Assembly (NCBI GenBank): GCA_001796285.1
Contig: MGMD01000008.1
Span: 24,548-88,547, forward strand
Source of the DNA: Chlamydiae bacterium RIFCSPLOWO2_12_FULL_45_20
GTDB taxonomy: Bacteria > Chlamydiota > Chlamydiia > Chlamydiales > SM23-39
Length of the DNA: 64,000 nt
Direction of reading: 5' to 3'
Below are positions 1 to 8,982 of this stretch, piece after piece (position 1 is the stretch's first letter; each line of letters opens with the position of its first letter). A model generated the notes under the pieces. That model searched no databases. It was given only the letters and a program-made list of their open reading frames with translations, and was not told the DNA's origin. Both the position numbers and the translations under genes were made by a program.

Positions 1-1
1 T

Positions 2-544
2 CCTGTTGCTTTTACGAGTTTAGGAATGCAAACAATCACCTCTAAAGATCCCCATGCAGCCCCTCTTCTGATCTCTACAGAACTGATGCAAAATCTGATT
101 CTCCATAAAGAGATCCGAGAGAAAGGCGGTGCCTATGGAAGCGGGGCTACTTATACCCCAACTACGGGAAACTTTCACTTCTATTCCTATCGCGACCCGC
201 ACCTCATGCGAACTGTTCAAATATTTCACGAAGCTGTAGACAAAATTGCAAGACAAGAATTCAACGAAAGGGAACTGGAAGAAGCTAAACTCGGAGTCAT
301 CCAATCCCTGGATTCGCCTGTTGCCCCTGGTAACCGAGCCCTTCTTGCCTATTCCTGGAAAAGGCAAGGACGTACTTTGGATGCGCGGGCACGTTTTCGT
401 AAACAAACCCTCCATGCAACAGCAGAAGATGTAGCTAGCAGTGTGAAACACATACAAGGACAAGAAGAAACTCTTGTCTCTTTTTTAGGAAAAAATCTTT
501 TAGAAAAAGAGAACCCTCCTCTCAAAATCACGCCAGTTTTTTAA
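2..544 (+). CDS. M16 family metallopeptidase, C-terminal part (PreP/insulinase-like)
   Basis: The reading frame is open from the first bases of the window, so only the last 180 or so residues are present and the zinc-binding N-terminal half lies outside. The segment LHKEIREKGGAYGSG and the following FHFYSYRDPH are typical of the C-terminal domain of M16C (presequence protease, PreP-like) enzymes, which clamp and degrade peptides. The tail QSLDSPVAPGNRA also fits that family. It sits upstream of htrA, as an insulinase-type protease does near htrA and sucCD in C. trachomatis (family knowledge), but two unrelated genes now separate them. It converges on the next minus-strand gene with about 60 bp between. 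The partial state is due to the window edge, not visible damage. Confidence 0.88.
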   Translation, partial: PVAFTSLGMQTITSKDPHAAPLLISTELMQNLILHKEIREKGGAYGSGATYTPTTGNFHFYSYRDPHLMRTVQIFHEAVDKIARQEFNERELEEAKLGVIQSLDSPVAPGNRALLAYSWKRQGRTLDARARFRKQTLHATAEDVASSVKHIQGQEETLVSFLGKNLLEKENPPLKITPVF

Positions 545-605
545 CCCACATGTCCTCTCATACGGGCTGGAGAAAAGGAGAACAAGATGTCTCCAGGCGA
601 GCCTC

Positions 606-2027
606 CTACACTTGTTCCTGCGCTTTGAGAATCCCCAGTTCCACCAGCAATGCGAGAACGAATTTAGGATGGAACCCTTGTTCCCCACTGCCCATATCAC
701 ACATGGCGGTAGACTCGTCTAAGCCAGAATATTTACCCAGCAGCCACTCTGTAAATAAAGACACCGGTATTACGGGATCGTTTGGATTGACAATTGTGCG
801 CCATACTTTCTGAAGAATGTTTGAAGGATTGTAATGCAAACAAAAACCGTCCGCAATCTCCTGCTCGGAGATTTTTGCAGCAACCCCCGCATATCTTGTA
901 TCGTCCTTACATAAATCGGCAGAAATCCCAAACCTTGTGGAGAGGATTCGGCGGTAATAATTCACTGTTGATGCTTGATCTCCATTTGTAAGAGAAAGCA
1001 CAGTACGACCGAGTATGTCATAGCGTTCTTTTTGAAGAAACCATCGAATCTTAGTACCTAGGGGTCCCGCTGGTGTAAGAATACTCATATAGATATTTTC
1101 CATCCCTGTATTTAGTTGGTTGGAACATCCGTGCTGGAGCAATAGACACATCGCTGCCACAACATTGATATATGTGGTTGAAAAATCTGATTCTTTTCTT
1201 TGGTGATGTAGGTGGTTCATAATCGCACACACAATCTGATATAGCGTATTCTGATTTGCCGTGCTTAAAAGATCTTCATACGAAGACCTTACTTGCCTCT
1301 CGGATAGTTCCAACAAGAAGCGAGAGAAAGTAACATAGTTCTCTGAATCCTTGAGAAACTGGAGATCCTGCCAACACTGGTGGTGTAAATCACCAACATC
1401 CTCTTGCAATAGGCCTGCGTTTGCCTCAGATTTTAGCACGGCAATCAACCCTTCTACATACTGGGGATCGACAAGATCTGCAGGAGGATTCTCCCAGTTT
1501 ACACTGTGCCCTATAACGAAAGCTTCAGAACCGAGCTTATATCCTTCGCAAAGAGTTTGTGTCATATCGGTAAGCACATCCGTAACCGGCAACGGAACGC
1601 TCCTCAGTCTAGGCGGCTGGTCGAACCGCCTCTCTAGTTCAGACGATTCACGCGAAACATCCGTCTCTGAGGCTGGATGAGCACCTGGTAGCTTTTGCAA
1701 AATATCACGCGCTGTGCCTACAACGCGAGCTAATAAAACCGAATCTTGTTGCCGCAACACAGCATCTGCCGTACGCATCAACGTCGACAAACCAATTACT
1801 ACATCGTTATGAACAAAGACGAGGCAAGGAAAAAAACTACAAATAAAAGAAACAATCCTTCGCACTAGTCGAATGATCATGCAAGGCTTGTCTTCTAACT
1901 CTGGGAGAACCACTGGGTATTCTTGTCCCCCAAGCTGCACCCTGTCATGACGAAAAGTCGCCACCCAAGATTGCGAACCCATGTTAGAAAAAGGTACAAG
2001 AGCCTGCTTATAGTCTTCAATGTTCAA
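606..2027 (-). CDS. Hypothetical protein, 473 aa, one hydrophobic segment
   Basis: I do not recognise this protein. It is a long, mostly alpha-helical-looking chain with one strongly hydrophobic stretch around residues 55-80 (IVSFICSFFPCLVF) and no cleavable signal peptide. The rest is soluble and rich in Leu, Gln and Ser. No catalytic motif stands out. It lies just downstream of the small secreted gene on the same strand (15 bp gap), so the two may be co-transcribed, divergently from htrA. Size, lack of known domains and position among accessory genes would fit a lineage-specific or secreted chlamydial protein, but that is inference. The gene call rests on the long open frame and absence of a competing frame. 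Confidence 0.7.
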   Translation of the reverse strand: MNIEDYKQALVPFSNMGSQSWVATFRHDRVQLGGQEYPVVLPELEDKPCMIIRLVRRIVSFICSFFPCLVFVHNDVVIGLSTLMRTADAVLRQQDSVLLARVVGTARDILQKLPGAHPASETDVSRESSELERRFDQPPRLRSVPLPVTDVLTDMTQTLCEGYKLGSEAFVIGHSVNWENPPADLVDPQYVEGLIAVLKSEANAGLLQEDVGDLHHQCWQDLQFLKDSENYVTFSRFLLELSERQVRSSYEDLLSTANQNTLYQIVCAIMNHLHHQRKESDFSTTYINVVAAMCLLLQHGCSNQLNTGMENIYMSILTPAGPLGTKIRWFLQKERYDILGRTVLSLTNGDQASTVNYYRRILSTRFGISADLCKDDTRYAGVAAKISEQEIADGFCLHYNPSNILQKVWRTIVNPNDPVIPVSLFTEWLLGKYSGLDESTAMCDMGSGEQGFHPKFVLALLVELGILKAQEQV

Positions 2028-2042
2028 TGTACCACCTACTTT

Positions 2043-2579
2043 TTAAAACTCTACTTTATTAGACTTTTTTAGAATATCAGCCTCCGCGCGATGATACCCG
2101 CTGGAATAGCCCACGCTGTAACCTTCCTCGTAACCAGAAGGATACCCCTGGTGATAGCCACTATGATACCCCTCGTCATAAATCGCCTGGATAAGATCCA
2201 TCGGCTGCATTCGACTTGCAAAAAAAGTCTTTCCCGATCGTAAATTGAGCATCAAAAAAGAATGTTGTTTCAATTGTTCTCCGTTCGACGCATACGTCTC
2301 ATCCACCCTTAAATTACCAGCCTTATGGTAAATTTCGTACTCATCACCAAAAGACCACTCTGTCACTTTGCATGCATAATCTTCGGGAACAAACAGTTCA
2401 TTACCAGCCAACCACTCCAAAGGCGTTCTCCACCTCTTTTCTAAGGAAGCAACACTCCAAAACGTCCCGTCTGAAAAAACCAAATATCCCTTAGTGTCCT
2501 CGGGCGTTACTTTGGCAACCAGCGGAGCCGAATGAACCTCAATGAACGCGGCAACCAACACTAACAGTGTATACTTCAT
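2043..2579 (-). CDS. Secreted protein with C-terminal GY-x-x tandem repeat
   Basis: The 178-residue product opens with a clear signal peptide (MKYTLLVLVAAFIEVHS). A mixed region follows with an FSDGTFW segment. Near the C-terminus, residues about 135-163 hold seven successive GY dipeptides spaced exactly four residues apart (GYHSGYHQGYPSGYEEGY and on). The unit is GYxx. Such a four-residue period recalls the deca-GX3 motif of Yae1/Lto1 proteins, but those are cytosolic, so the likeness may be only in pattern. The protein is likely exported to the periplasm or beyond. It is divergent from htrA, with about 100 bp of shared AT-rich upstream DNA. Function unknown. Confidence 0.75.
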   Translation of the reverse strand: MKYTLLVLVAAFIEVHSAPLVAKVTPEDTKGYLVFSDGTFWSVASLEKRWRTPLEWLAGNELFVPEDYACKVTEWSFGDEYEIYHKAGNLRVDETYASNGEQLKQHSFLMLNLRSGKTFFASRMQPMDLIQAIYDEGYHSGYHQGYPSGYEEGYSVGYSSGYHRAEADILKKSNKVEF

Positions 2580-2678
2580 ACAAAGGCTCCCACTTAAAAT
2601 TTAGAGAAATTCTTATAACCCTATTGAGATTTTTTAGTCAATTTTTTATACTGCTGCTGAAAACTGAATGAGTGCAAA

Positions 2679-4085
2679 ATGAAGAGATGGATTGTCCTGT
2701 TTTTCAACCTTAGTCTTTTGATAAGCTCTCCGATACATGCTGAGTCCATGGGAGCAGCGAAGGGAGCTGCTCTCTTGCAACAAATTTCTGAAGCCTTTAC
2801 CGAGCTTGCAGAACAGGCAAAGCCTGCCACAGTATCGATTCAGTCAAATCTTGAGACAACTTCCAACCCCATGTTTGAGGATGAGTTTTTCCGCCGCTTC
2901 TTCGGCCAACCTTTTCCTCAGCAACCTCAGCAACAGATTTCTGGCGGTTCTGGTTTCCTCATCCGTTCAGATGGGTATATCGTGACCAACTATCATGTTA
3001 TTAAAGATGCAACGCTCATTACCGTTACTTTAAATGATGGAAAAGAGTTTGAAGCCACAGTCAAAGGCACGGATGCTAGAACGGACCTTGCTCTCATCAA
3101 AATCGAAGGGACAGATTTCCCCTTTTTGACCTTCGGCGACTCTGATCACCTCAAAGTGGGAGAGTGGGTGGTCGCTGCCGGAAACCCGTTTGGCCTAGAG
3201 GGAACCATTACGCAAGGGATCGTGAGCGCAAAGGGTCGTCAAGACCTAGGGATTGCTGCCTACGAGGATTTCATTCAAACGGACGCGGTCATTAATCCGG
3301 GCAATTCTGGAGGTCCCCTACTCAACGTGCGAGGCGAGGTGATTGGCGTGAACACAGCCATTTTGAGTAAAAGCGGAGGTTTTATGGGCGTAGGCCTTGC
3401 GATTCCCAGCCGAATGGTCGAGCCGATCATCGAACAGATGATCCAGGGGGGCACAGTGAAACGAGCCTACCTAGGAATTGTGTTACAGCCCGTCGATAAG
3501 GAGCTCGGTAATGCCCTCGGTCTTGACAAGCCAGAGGGGATATTGATTTCCGATATTGTCAAAGAGTCCCCCGCCGATACTGCAGGGCTCCAACAGGGTG
3601 ATATCATCATTGAATATGACGGGAAGCCAGTGAAAAATGTAAATAAATTTCGAAATGACGTTGCCATGATGAGTCCCGGAACTACCATCCACCTAAAAAT
3701 TCTTCGTAACCATAAGGTCAAAAAAATCGAGGTTATTCTCGGCTGTCAAAACGATGGTGAGGCTGTCTCAGCGGGGCTCATGCACAAATTAGGCATCGAA
3801 TTAGAACCTCTCACCCCAGAGATCGCCACAAAGCTAGGGTATGCAAGCGATGTCTCTGGAGTGGTGATTTCGAACGTCAAACCCGGGTCTCCCGCAGCCC
3901 AAGCAGGACTTAGGCCAACGTTTCTCATTACGGGAATTGCTGTAGATTGGAATAACCAAAAGCCTATCAAAAACATCTCTGAACTCAATAGCTCGCTGCA
4001 GGAATTAGGAGATCGAAAGTATGTCATTTTGATTGTGCGACACCAAAACTTCCAACGCTACTACACCATTAAAATCAGCTCATAG
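2679..4085 (+). CDS. htrA: HtrA/DegP family periplasmic serine protease and chaperone
   Basis: Exported quality-control protease of the periplasm, degrading or holding misfolded envelope proteins. The 468-residue chain has a signal peptide ending near SPIHA (residue 21). The trypsin-like domain carries the full catalytic triad: His106 in TNYHVIKDA, Asp136 in ARTDLALIKI, Ser210 in NPGNSGGPLLN. Two PDZ domains follow, about residues 260-355 and 375-465, matching the DegP type with two PDZ modules. Length fits chlamydial HtrA (about 490). The PQQPQQQ run after the signal peptide is the LA-loop region. Neighbouring M16 protease and downstream sucDC match the C. trachomatis neighbourhood, although about 9.6 kb of extra genes now lie between htrA and sucD. 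Confidence 0.96.
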   Translation: MKRWIVLFFNLSLLISSPIHAESMGAAKGAALLQQISEAFTELAEQAKPATVSIQSNLETTSNPMFEDEFFRRFFGQPFPQQPQQQISGGSGFLIRSDGYIVTNYHVIKDATLITVTLNDGKEFEATVKGTDARTDLALIKIEGTDFPFLTFGDSDHLKVGEWVVAAGNPFGLEGTITQGIVSAKGRQDLGIAAYEDFIQTDAVINPGNSGGPLLNVRGEVIGVNTAILSKSGGFMGVGLAIPSRMVEPIIEQMIQGGTVKRAYLGIVLQPVDKELGNALGLDKPEGILISDIVKESPADTAGLQQGDIIIEYDGKPVKNVNKFRNDVAMMSPGTTIHLKILRNHKVKKIEVILGCQNDGEAVSAGLMHKLGIELEPLTPEIATKLGYASDVSGVVISNVKPGSPAAQAGLRPTFLITGIAVDWNNQKPIKNISELNSSLQELGDRKYVILIVRHQNFQRYYTIKISS

Positions 4086-4119
4086 CTCGACTTTGTACAT
4101 TTTTTGGACGAAGTCGAGC
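4085..4119 (+). terminator. Stem-loop just after htrA
   Basis: A 12-bp stem (positions 4085-4096 against 4108-4119, one G-U pair) encloses an 11-nt loop that holds a run of six T. It begins at the last base of the htrA stop codon. There is no T-tract after the stem, so it is not a textbook intrinsic terminator. It may serve as an end-protecting hairpin. Confidence 0.4.
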
Positions 4120-4257
4120 ATAATCGAACCTCAGATTGACCTATCTGCGTCGTCGGCTTGAAGTACAATTGAAGGGGGATCTGCAAATATTAACCTTCGT
4201 GATGCGTTTCACGCCAGCTAAACGACGAAATTTTTCGTCTTTCACATTATTAACTCA

Positions 4258-4280
4258 CCTTACGCACCAGGGGCTTTTCA
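4258..4280. repeat. Partial copy of a dispersed intergenic repeat
   Basis: The stretch starting CCTTACGCACCAGGGG resembles the first half of the 33-bp repeat at 29424-29456 and 61492-61524, with small differences. It lies between the convergent htrA and ABM genes, the same kind of 3'-flanking position as the other two copies. A nearby GACGAA-ATTT-TTCGTC hairpin (about 4223-4240) is the only other structure seen in this 267-bp gap. Confidence 0.4.
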
Positions 4281-4352
4281 CTAAAAAGATTTGATAGATG
4301 AGTCTAAACTCTATGAGTGTGACATGAATGGAGCCTTCTTCCTAAAAAGGGA

Positions 4353-4652
4353 CTAGATCTCTAGCTGATACCATTCTGTTACTTTTACTTGATCATAGAG
4401 AATCTGATCGTATTCTTTCACAAATTTCTCTACATACTCCGATGTTTCATGATTTCTCAAATCGTCTAGTTTTCTCCAACACATCAAGATGAGGAACTCA
4501 TCATTTTTATCGATAGGCTCCAATAGATTATATTGCAAACACCCAGGAGACTTTCTACTTGTAGGAACTAGTTTAGTTAGGGCTCTCTTTAATTCATCCT
4601 TTTTGCCTGGAACTGCCTTAATGGTCTCGACAACAAAAATTTCCTTACTCAT
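4353..4652 (-). CDS. ABM (antibiotic biosynthesis monooxygenase) domain protein
   Basis: A single-domain protein of 99 residues. The pattern ETIKAVPGKKDELKRAL, then SPGCLQYNL, then ILMCWR and the VTEWYQLEI end is typical of the ABM/YgiN-type dimeric ferredoxin-like fold. Members include small monooxygenases, quinol oxidases and many of unknown substrate. The frame extends to a TTG at 4658, but the ATG at 4652 is preceded by AAGGA at good spacing and is the better start. The fold is small and the substrate cannot be read from sequence. It is divergent from the Nudix-transketolase operon and may share its control region, though a functional link is only a guess. Confidence 0.82.
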   Translation of the reverse strand: MSKEIFVVETIKAVPGKKDELKRALTKLVPTSRKSPGCLQYNLLEPIDKNDEFLILMCWRKLDDLRNHETSEYVEKFVKEYDQILYDQVKVTEWYQLEI

Positions 4653-4818
4653 TAGCAATCCTTGAGATTGAGCTTTCTAAATTTTTCTATAGATTCTATC
4701 AAGTTTTCAGATTTTGGGCTGACGCAAAAGAATCTTTAGTTCAAAATATTGGGGTGCTTCATTGATAAAATGAGTCGATGTTTCTGGATAGAAGGAGCAT
4801 TTGCCAAAAAGGAAGAAA

Positions 4819-5679
4819 ATGGAACAGATATGTCGATTTGGTGCTTATGGCATTCTGCTAAAAGAATCAAAAATTCTTCTTACATTGAAAAGATCGGGTC
4901 CCTATGAAGGGCTTTCAGATTTACCTGGAGGAGGGATTGAATATGGAGAAACCCCTGAACATACTCTCAAACGTGAACTTCTTGAAGAAGTGGGTACAGC
5001 AGTTGAACGGTTTGAGTTTTTGTATCATGCTACTGCTACAGGTGAGTATGAAAAACAGAATACGCCATATAAATTTCATCACATAGGGATTATTTATAAC
5101 ATCTTGGATTGGAAGACGATTCCCGAAGTTTCTCCAGAAGAAGAGAGTCAATGGGTCGTTTTAAATAGTGTCATTTTTAACGAGCTCACGCCTTTTGCAA
5201 GAGAGGCTGTTTCCTATCTTTTCAAGAACCAAAGTTGGCGACCACCCAATACAATTCGAGGAAAGGTCATTGGTATTGCAAAGCAGAATAACCACATTTT
5301 GGTTTGCGAAGTACTAAATGATGAAGGGATATTAAAAGGGTGGGTTCCTCTTGGAGGCGGTATAGAATTTGGCGAAACAGCTCAGCATGCTTTGAAAAGG
5401 GAAATTCAAGAGGAGATAGGATCAACCATTCAGGTGATTGGGCATCCTTCAGTATTCGAGAATATTTTTGATCATCATGGAACTAAAGGACACGAAATTA
5501 TATTTGCTTTTCCAATTACTCTTGATCGGAAAGAAATTTATTCTAGGAGACGTTTTCAGATCTCTGAGCATAGAGGGAGCACTCATTGGGTGGAATGGGT
5601 CCCCATCGAACGGTTCCAAAGACAAGAGGCACTTTTGTTTCCAAACGGGATTTTAGAGCGATTACAAGACTTTGGGTAG
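4819..5679 (+). CDS. Tandem double-Nudix hydrolase
   Basis: Two complete Nudix domains in one 286-residue chain. Each has an intact Nudix box: first around residues 36-58 (GGIEYGE, then KRELLEEVG), second around 178-200 (GGIEFGE, then KREIQEEIG), so both could be active on nucleoside-diphosphate-linked substrates with divalent metal. The domains resemble one another, which suggests internal duplication. The open frame runs to a TTG at 4801, but an AAGGAG only three bases before that TTG is too close; the ATG at 4819 with GGAAG upstream is preferred. The stop codon abuts the transketolase ATG without a gap, so the two are surely co-transcribed and probably coupled. The DNA is richer in A and T than the neighbouring core genes, a sign of transfer. 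Confidence 0.85.
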   Translation: MEQICRFGAYGILLKESKILLTLKRSGPYEGLSDLPGGGIEYGETPEHTLKRELLEEVGTAVERFEFLYHATATGEYEKQNTPYKFHHIGIIYNILDWKTIPEVSPEEESQWVVLNSVIFNELTPFAREAVSYLFKNQSWRPPNTIRGKVIGIAKQNNHILVCEVLNDEGILKGWVPLGGGIEFGETAQHALKREIQEEIGSTIQVIGHPSVFENIFDHHGTKGHEIIFAFPITLDRKEIYSRRRFQISEHRGSTHWVEWVPIERFQRQEALLFPNGILERLQDFG

Positions 5680-7542
5680 ATGTTTATGTTACAAAAAATA
5701 GCCAATACTATTAGGCATCTTACGATGGATGCAGTGGAGCTTGCAGGCTCTGGCCATCCAGGAATGCCAATGGGTTGTGCAGAACTTGGCGCTTATCTAT
5801 TTGGTGAATTTCTAAGATTTGATCCCGCTTATCCAAAATGGCCTCATCGAGATCGTTTAATCCTTTCAGTGGGACATGGATCTCTTTGGCTTTATAGCTG
5901 TTTACATCTGGCTGGATTCTCGCTCACCTTGGATGATTTGAAAAACTTTAGACAAATCGATTCCAAAACACCAAGCCATCCTGATTTAACTAGGACTGAA
6001 GGAGTAGAGGCAACGACAGGTGTAGATGGCCAAGGAGTTGGGTATGCAGTCGGACAGGCCTTAGGATTAAAGCATTTAAGAATTGATTCTAAAGTTGTAG
6101 TTGTAGCGGGCGATGGAGATTTGATGGAAGGAGTTGCAATGGAATCTAGCTCTTTAGCTGGTCACCTTTGCCTCAATAATCTGATTCTCATTTTTGACAG
6201 CAATTCCACGACTTTGGATGGGTATGTTAATGAAAGCTTTTCTGAAAATCTTTCTTTGCGGTTTCAGTCGCAAGGATGGGATGTGCTTAGCATAGATGGC
6301 CATAATCTAGATCAAATTAGAGCAGCTTTAGCCCCCCTTCGTACACATCAAGAAAAACCCACTTTAGTTATTGCTCAGACTCGAATTGGGCGTGGAGCAC
6401 CTAATGCCCAAGGCACGCCTGCCGCTCATGGCCGACCTCTTGGAAAAGAAGAGGTTGCTCTAGCCAAGAAAGAACTAGGACTCCCAGATGTTTCCTTTCA
6501 TGTAGATCAAGAAATCTACCATTTCTTTAAGAAAAGAAGCTCTGCTGGCATCTCTCCTTCAGTGTTTTCAGTTCCTTCTCATTTGGAATCAGTCCTGCAA
6601 AATATTCCAATATCCTCTCCTATAGCAGGACGGTGGGTCTCTCATAAGGTCCTCCAAGTCTTGGCAGATCACCTTCCTCAACTGGTAGGGGGCTCTGCTG
6701 ATTTGTCATCCTCGGATGGTACCTATTTAGAAAAATATGGACCGATTCAAGCGGGGCGATTTAAAGGGCGCAATATCAAATATGGAGTTCGAGAGTTTGG
6801 AATGGCCTGCATTGCTGCTGGAATGGCCCAAACAGGGTTTGTCATCCCATTCATAGGGACATTCCTAGGATTTGTGGACTATATGCGCAGTGCCATCCGA
6901 ATGACCAGCTTGATGCGGCTGAAAGTGATTTATCAGCTGACACACGATTCAATCTTCATTGGCCCTGATGGCCCTACTCATCAACCTATCGAGCAGCTCG
7001 CCTCTCTCCGCACTATTCCAGGTCTCTTAGTATTGCGTCCAGCCGATGCAAATGAGGTAAAAATGTCCTGGCTTGCTGCTCTTTTATATGAAGGCCCTAC
7101 GGCGATCATTCTTTCTCGACAGCCATTACAAGAACTTCCTGCTAAATCTTATGAAGAAGGGGTTAGACGAGGTGCCTACATCGTACGCCAAGAAACGACT
7201 AAAGAAGTAACCTATTTGCTTATTGCCACAGGGTCAGAAGTACATCTCGCCCTTGAAGTTGCCGAAGAATTGGGTCCGTCTGCTCGAGTTGTTTCCATGC
7301 CTTCCTGGGAGCTATTTGAGAAGCAATCTACTGCATATAAACAAGCGCTTTTGCAGGGAAAAATAAAGATTAGCATTGAGGCTGGAGTAGATCAGGGGTG
7401 GCATAAATATATTGGAGTTGGTGGGATTGCAATTTCTCTTACTTGGTTTGGAGAATCAGCTTCAGCATCAGATCTAGCAAAGCGATTTGGCTTCACGAAA
7501 GAATCGATCGTACATAAAATTAGAACAACTTCTTGTGAGTAA
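5680..7542 (+). CDS. tkt: Transketolase, short form
   Basis: Transfers two-carbon ketol units between sugar phosphates using thiamine diphosphate. Seen: GSGHPGMPMG and SVGHGSLW near the N-terminus, the cofactor signature GDGDLMEG followed by NLILIFDSN, the catalytic Glu in GVREFGMA, THDSIFIGPDGPTHQP in the pyrimidine domain, and a normal C-terminal domain. At 620 residues it is about 40 shorter than usual bacterial enzymes (near 660). The usual GEDGPTHQ is GPDGPTHQ here. It directly follows the tandem Nudix gene and precedes a Nudix-acetyltransferase by 3 bp, a setting unlike housekeeping pentose-phosphate genes. It may be a second, accessory copy; whether another tkt exists cannot be told from this window. 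Confidence 0.92.
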   Translation: MFMLQKIANTIRHLTMDAVELAGSGHPGMPMGCAELGAYLFGEFLRFDPAYPKWPHRDRLILSVGHGSLWLYSCLHLAGFSLTLDDLKNFRQIDSKTPSHPDLTRTEGVEATTGVDGQGVGYAVGQALGLKHLRIDSKVVVVAGDGDLMEGVAMESSSLAGHLCLNNLILIFDSNSTTLDGYVNESFSENLSLRFQSQGWDVLSIDGHNLDQIRAALAPLRTHQEKPTLVIAQTRIGRGAPNAQGTPAAHGRPLGKEEVALAKKELGLPDVSFHVDQEIYHFFKKRSSAGISPSVFSVPSHLESVLQNIPISSPIAGRWVSHKVLQVLADHLPQLVGGSADLSSSDGTYLEKYGPIQAGRFKGRNIKYGVREFGMACIAAGMAQTGFVIPFIGTFLGFVDYMRSAIRMTSLMRLKVIYQLTHDSIFIGPDGPTHQPIEQLASLRTIPGLLVLRPADANEVKMSWLAALLYEGPTAIILSRQPLQELPAKSYEEGVRRGAYIVRQETTKEVTYLLIATGSEVHLALEVAEELGPSARVVSMPSWELFEKQSTAYKQALLQGKIKISIEAGVDQGWHKYIGVGGIAISLTWFGESASASDLAKRFGFTKESIVHKIRTTSCE

Positions 7543-7545
7543 TAG

Positions 7546-8511
7546 ATGATGCAAGTAGAAGTCAGTGATCAAAAGCCAATGAATTTTCAACCCAAGATGG
7601 AAGCATCTGCTTGTTATCTAGAGGTAGATCAGCATCTTCTTCTCATTCAGCAAGGGAAAGGTAAGACTGACGAAGGTAAGTGGGGTGCACCTGCAGGAAA
7701 ATTAGAAAAGGAAGAAACTCCTGAAATGGCGGCAAAAAGAGAGCTATTTGAAGAGACGGGGATTCAACCTCGATCCATTGCTCAATTTGTCTATTTAGGA
7801 ACCCTTTACATTCGTAAACCAGGTCTTGATTACATTTATTACATGTTCAAGATTCATCTAGATCAAAAGCCCCCTATTCAGCTGTCTGTAGAACATAGCA
7901 ACTACCGATGGGCAAATGACGAAGATTTAAAGGCTCTTCCTTTAAGACCTGGGGTTAAAGAAGCTTTACACTACTATAGGAATGGTTCCCGACTTTGGCC
8001 AAAGAACAAACGTATAGTGTCGAAAATCGATTTTCGTTTTGCTCCTGCGCAGCCAACCCACAGATCTTTAATTCATCAATGGCTAGATCAAAAATATATC
8101 AAGGAATGGATTCATGGAGTGGGATTACAAAATACGCTAAATGGTCTGGAAAAATTCTTTCGAGGAGAATCCGATACAACCTATTGGATTGTCTATGATG
8201 AGGATATTCCTTTTGCGTTTTTGATTACTTCTCCTGAAGGCAATGATGCCATTACTTTAGATTTGTTTATCTGCAATCTCAATTACTTAGGAAAAGGCTT
8301 ATCTGCGCCTATGATTCAAGAGTTCTTGACTACCCATTTTTCCCATGTAAAGAGAGTGCTGATAGATCCTGAAGCAACAAATACACGCGCAGTTCAGGCC
8401 TATCAAAAAATGGGATTTAAGATTACTGGAGAGTTCATTGCAAGCTGGCATCCTGTGCCTCACTATCAAATGGAACTCCGAATGAAAGACCTCTTGGATA
8501 AAAAGAAATGA
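7546..8511 (+). CDS. Nudix hydrolase-GNAT acetyltransferase fusion
   Basis: A 321-residue two-domain protein. Residues 20-145 form a Nudix hydrolase with the box GKLEKEE followed by KRELFEETG. Residues 160-318 form a GNAT acetyltransferase of the AAC(6')-like type: the acetyl-CoA-binding and C-terminal signature IDPEATNTRAVQAYQKMGF is characteristic of aminoglycoside 6'-acetyltransferases and related siderophore or lysine acetyltransferases. Both halves look complete. It is the last gene of the operon, with two ATG codons at 7546 and 7549 right after the transketolase stop. One polypeptide joining a nucleotide-linked-substrate hydrolase to an acyltransferase hints at linked steps on one metabolite, which is inference. 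A real aminoglycoside substrate is possible but unproven. Confidence 0.85.
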   Translation: MMQVEVSDQKPMNFQPKMEASACYLEVDQHLLLIQQGKGKTDEGKWGAPAGKLEKEETPEMAAKRELFEETGIQPRSIAQFVYLGTLYIRKPGLDYIYYMFKIHLDQKPPIQLSVEHSNYRWANDEDLKALPLRPGVKEALHYYRNGSRLWPKNKRIVSKIDFRFAPAQPTHRSLIHQWLDQKYIKEWIHGVGLQNTLNGLEKFFRGESDTTYWIVYDEDIPFAFLITSPEGNDAITLDLFICNLNYLGKGLSAPMIQEFLTTHFSHVKRVLIDPEATNTRAVQAYQKMGFKITGEFIASWHPVPHYQMELRMKDLLDKKK

Positions 8512-8569
8512 GTTTTTCCTTTAAACCAAGAGATTTAAAAAGGGTGTATAGTCAAACAGTTGGAACAAG

Positions 8570-8905
8570 TTAGGCCGCCAATTCTATTGTGTCGCTCCCT
8601 ATAAAATTCCCATACAGTCTTTGTTTTTCCTGAGCGATGTGGTACCGCCAATAATCGCTAGTCATTCCATTGATTTGGATCGATCTCATTCTCAATACCG
8701 CCTCTGCCCCAGCTATTGCCCAACGCATCCCGCACTGTTCCATCCGATCTTTCACCAAATTTTTGCATGCCCCCTCTATTACGCCAGATCCAATGGGATA
8801 TCCCCTCTTGAGATATATGTCATAACGCATGTGGGTTTTCCCATTCTCTAAATACGTCATTACTTTGCGCAGTTGTTCTTTCTTTTCTCCAGAAAGGATC
8901 AGAAG
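8570..8905 (-). pseudogene. ISKra4-type transposase, C-terminal remnant
   Basis: About 110 residues of a transposase remain. The run GYPIGSGVIEGACKNLV, then MEQCGMRWAIAGAEAVL, is the conserved C-terminal signature of ISKra4-family transposases. The frame is open upstream of the first ATG as far as 8905, where a stop codon cuts it, and the upstream residues still read like the family, so the N-terminal two thirds are lost. No terminal inverted repeats were identified. It marks past mobile-element activity between the Nudix/transketolase operon and the next accessory genes. Confidence 0.8.
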
Positions 8906-8982
8906 CTATCAATAAAATTTTAAGCGACTATAGCATTAAACATCAAATCCTCCAAGCAGAACCTGCGGTTTTTCAAGTCTTC

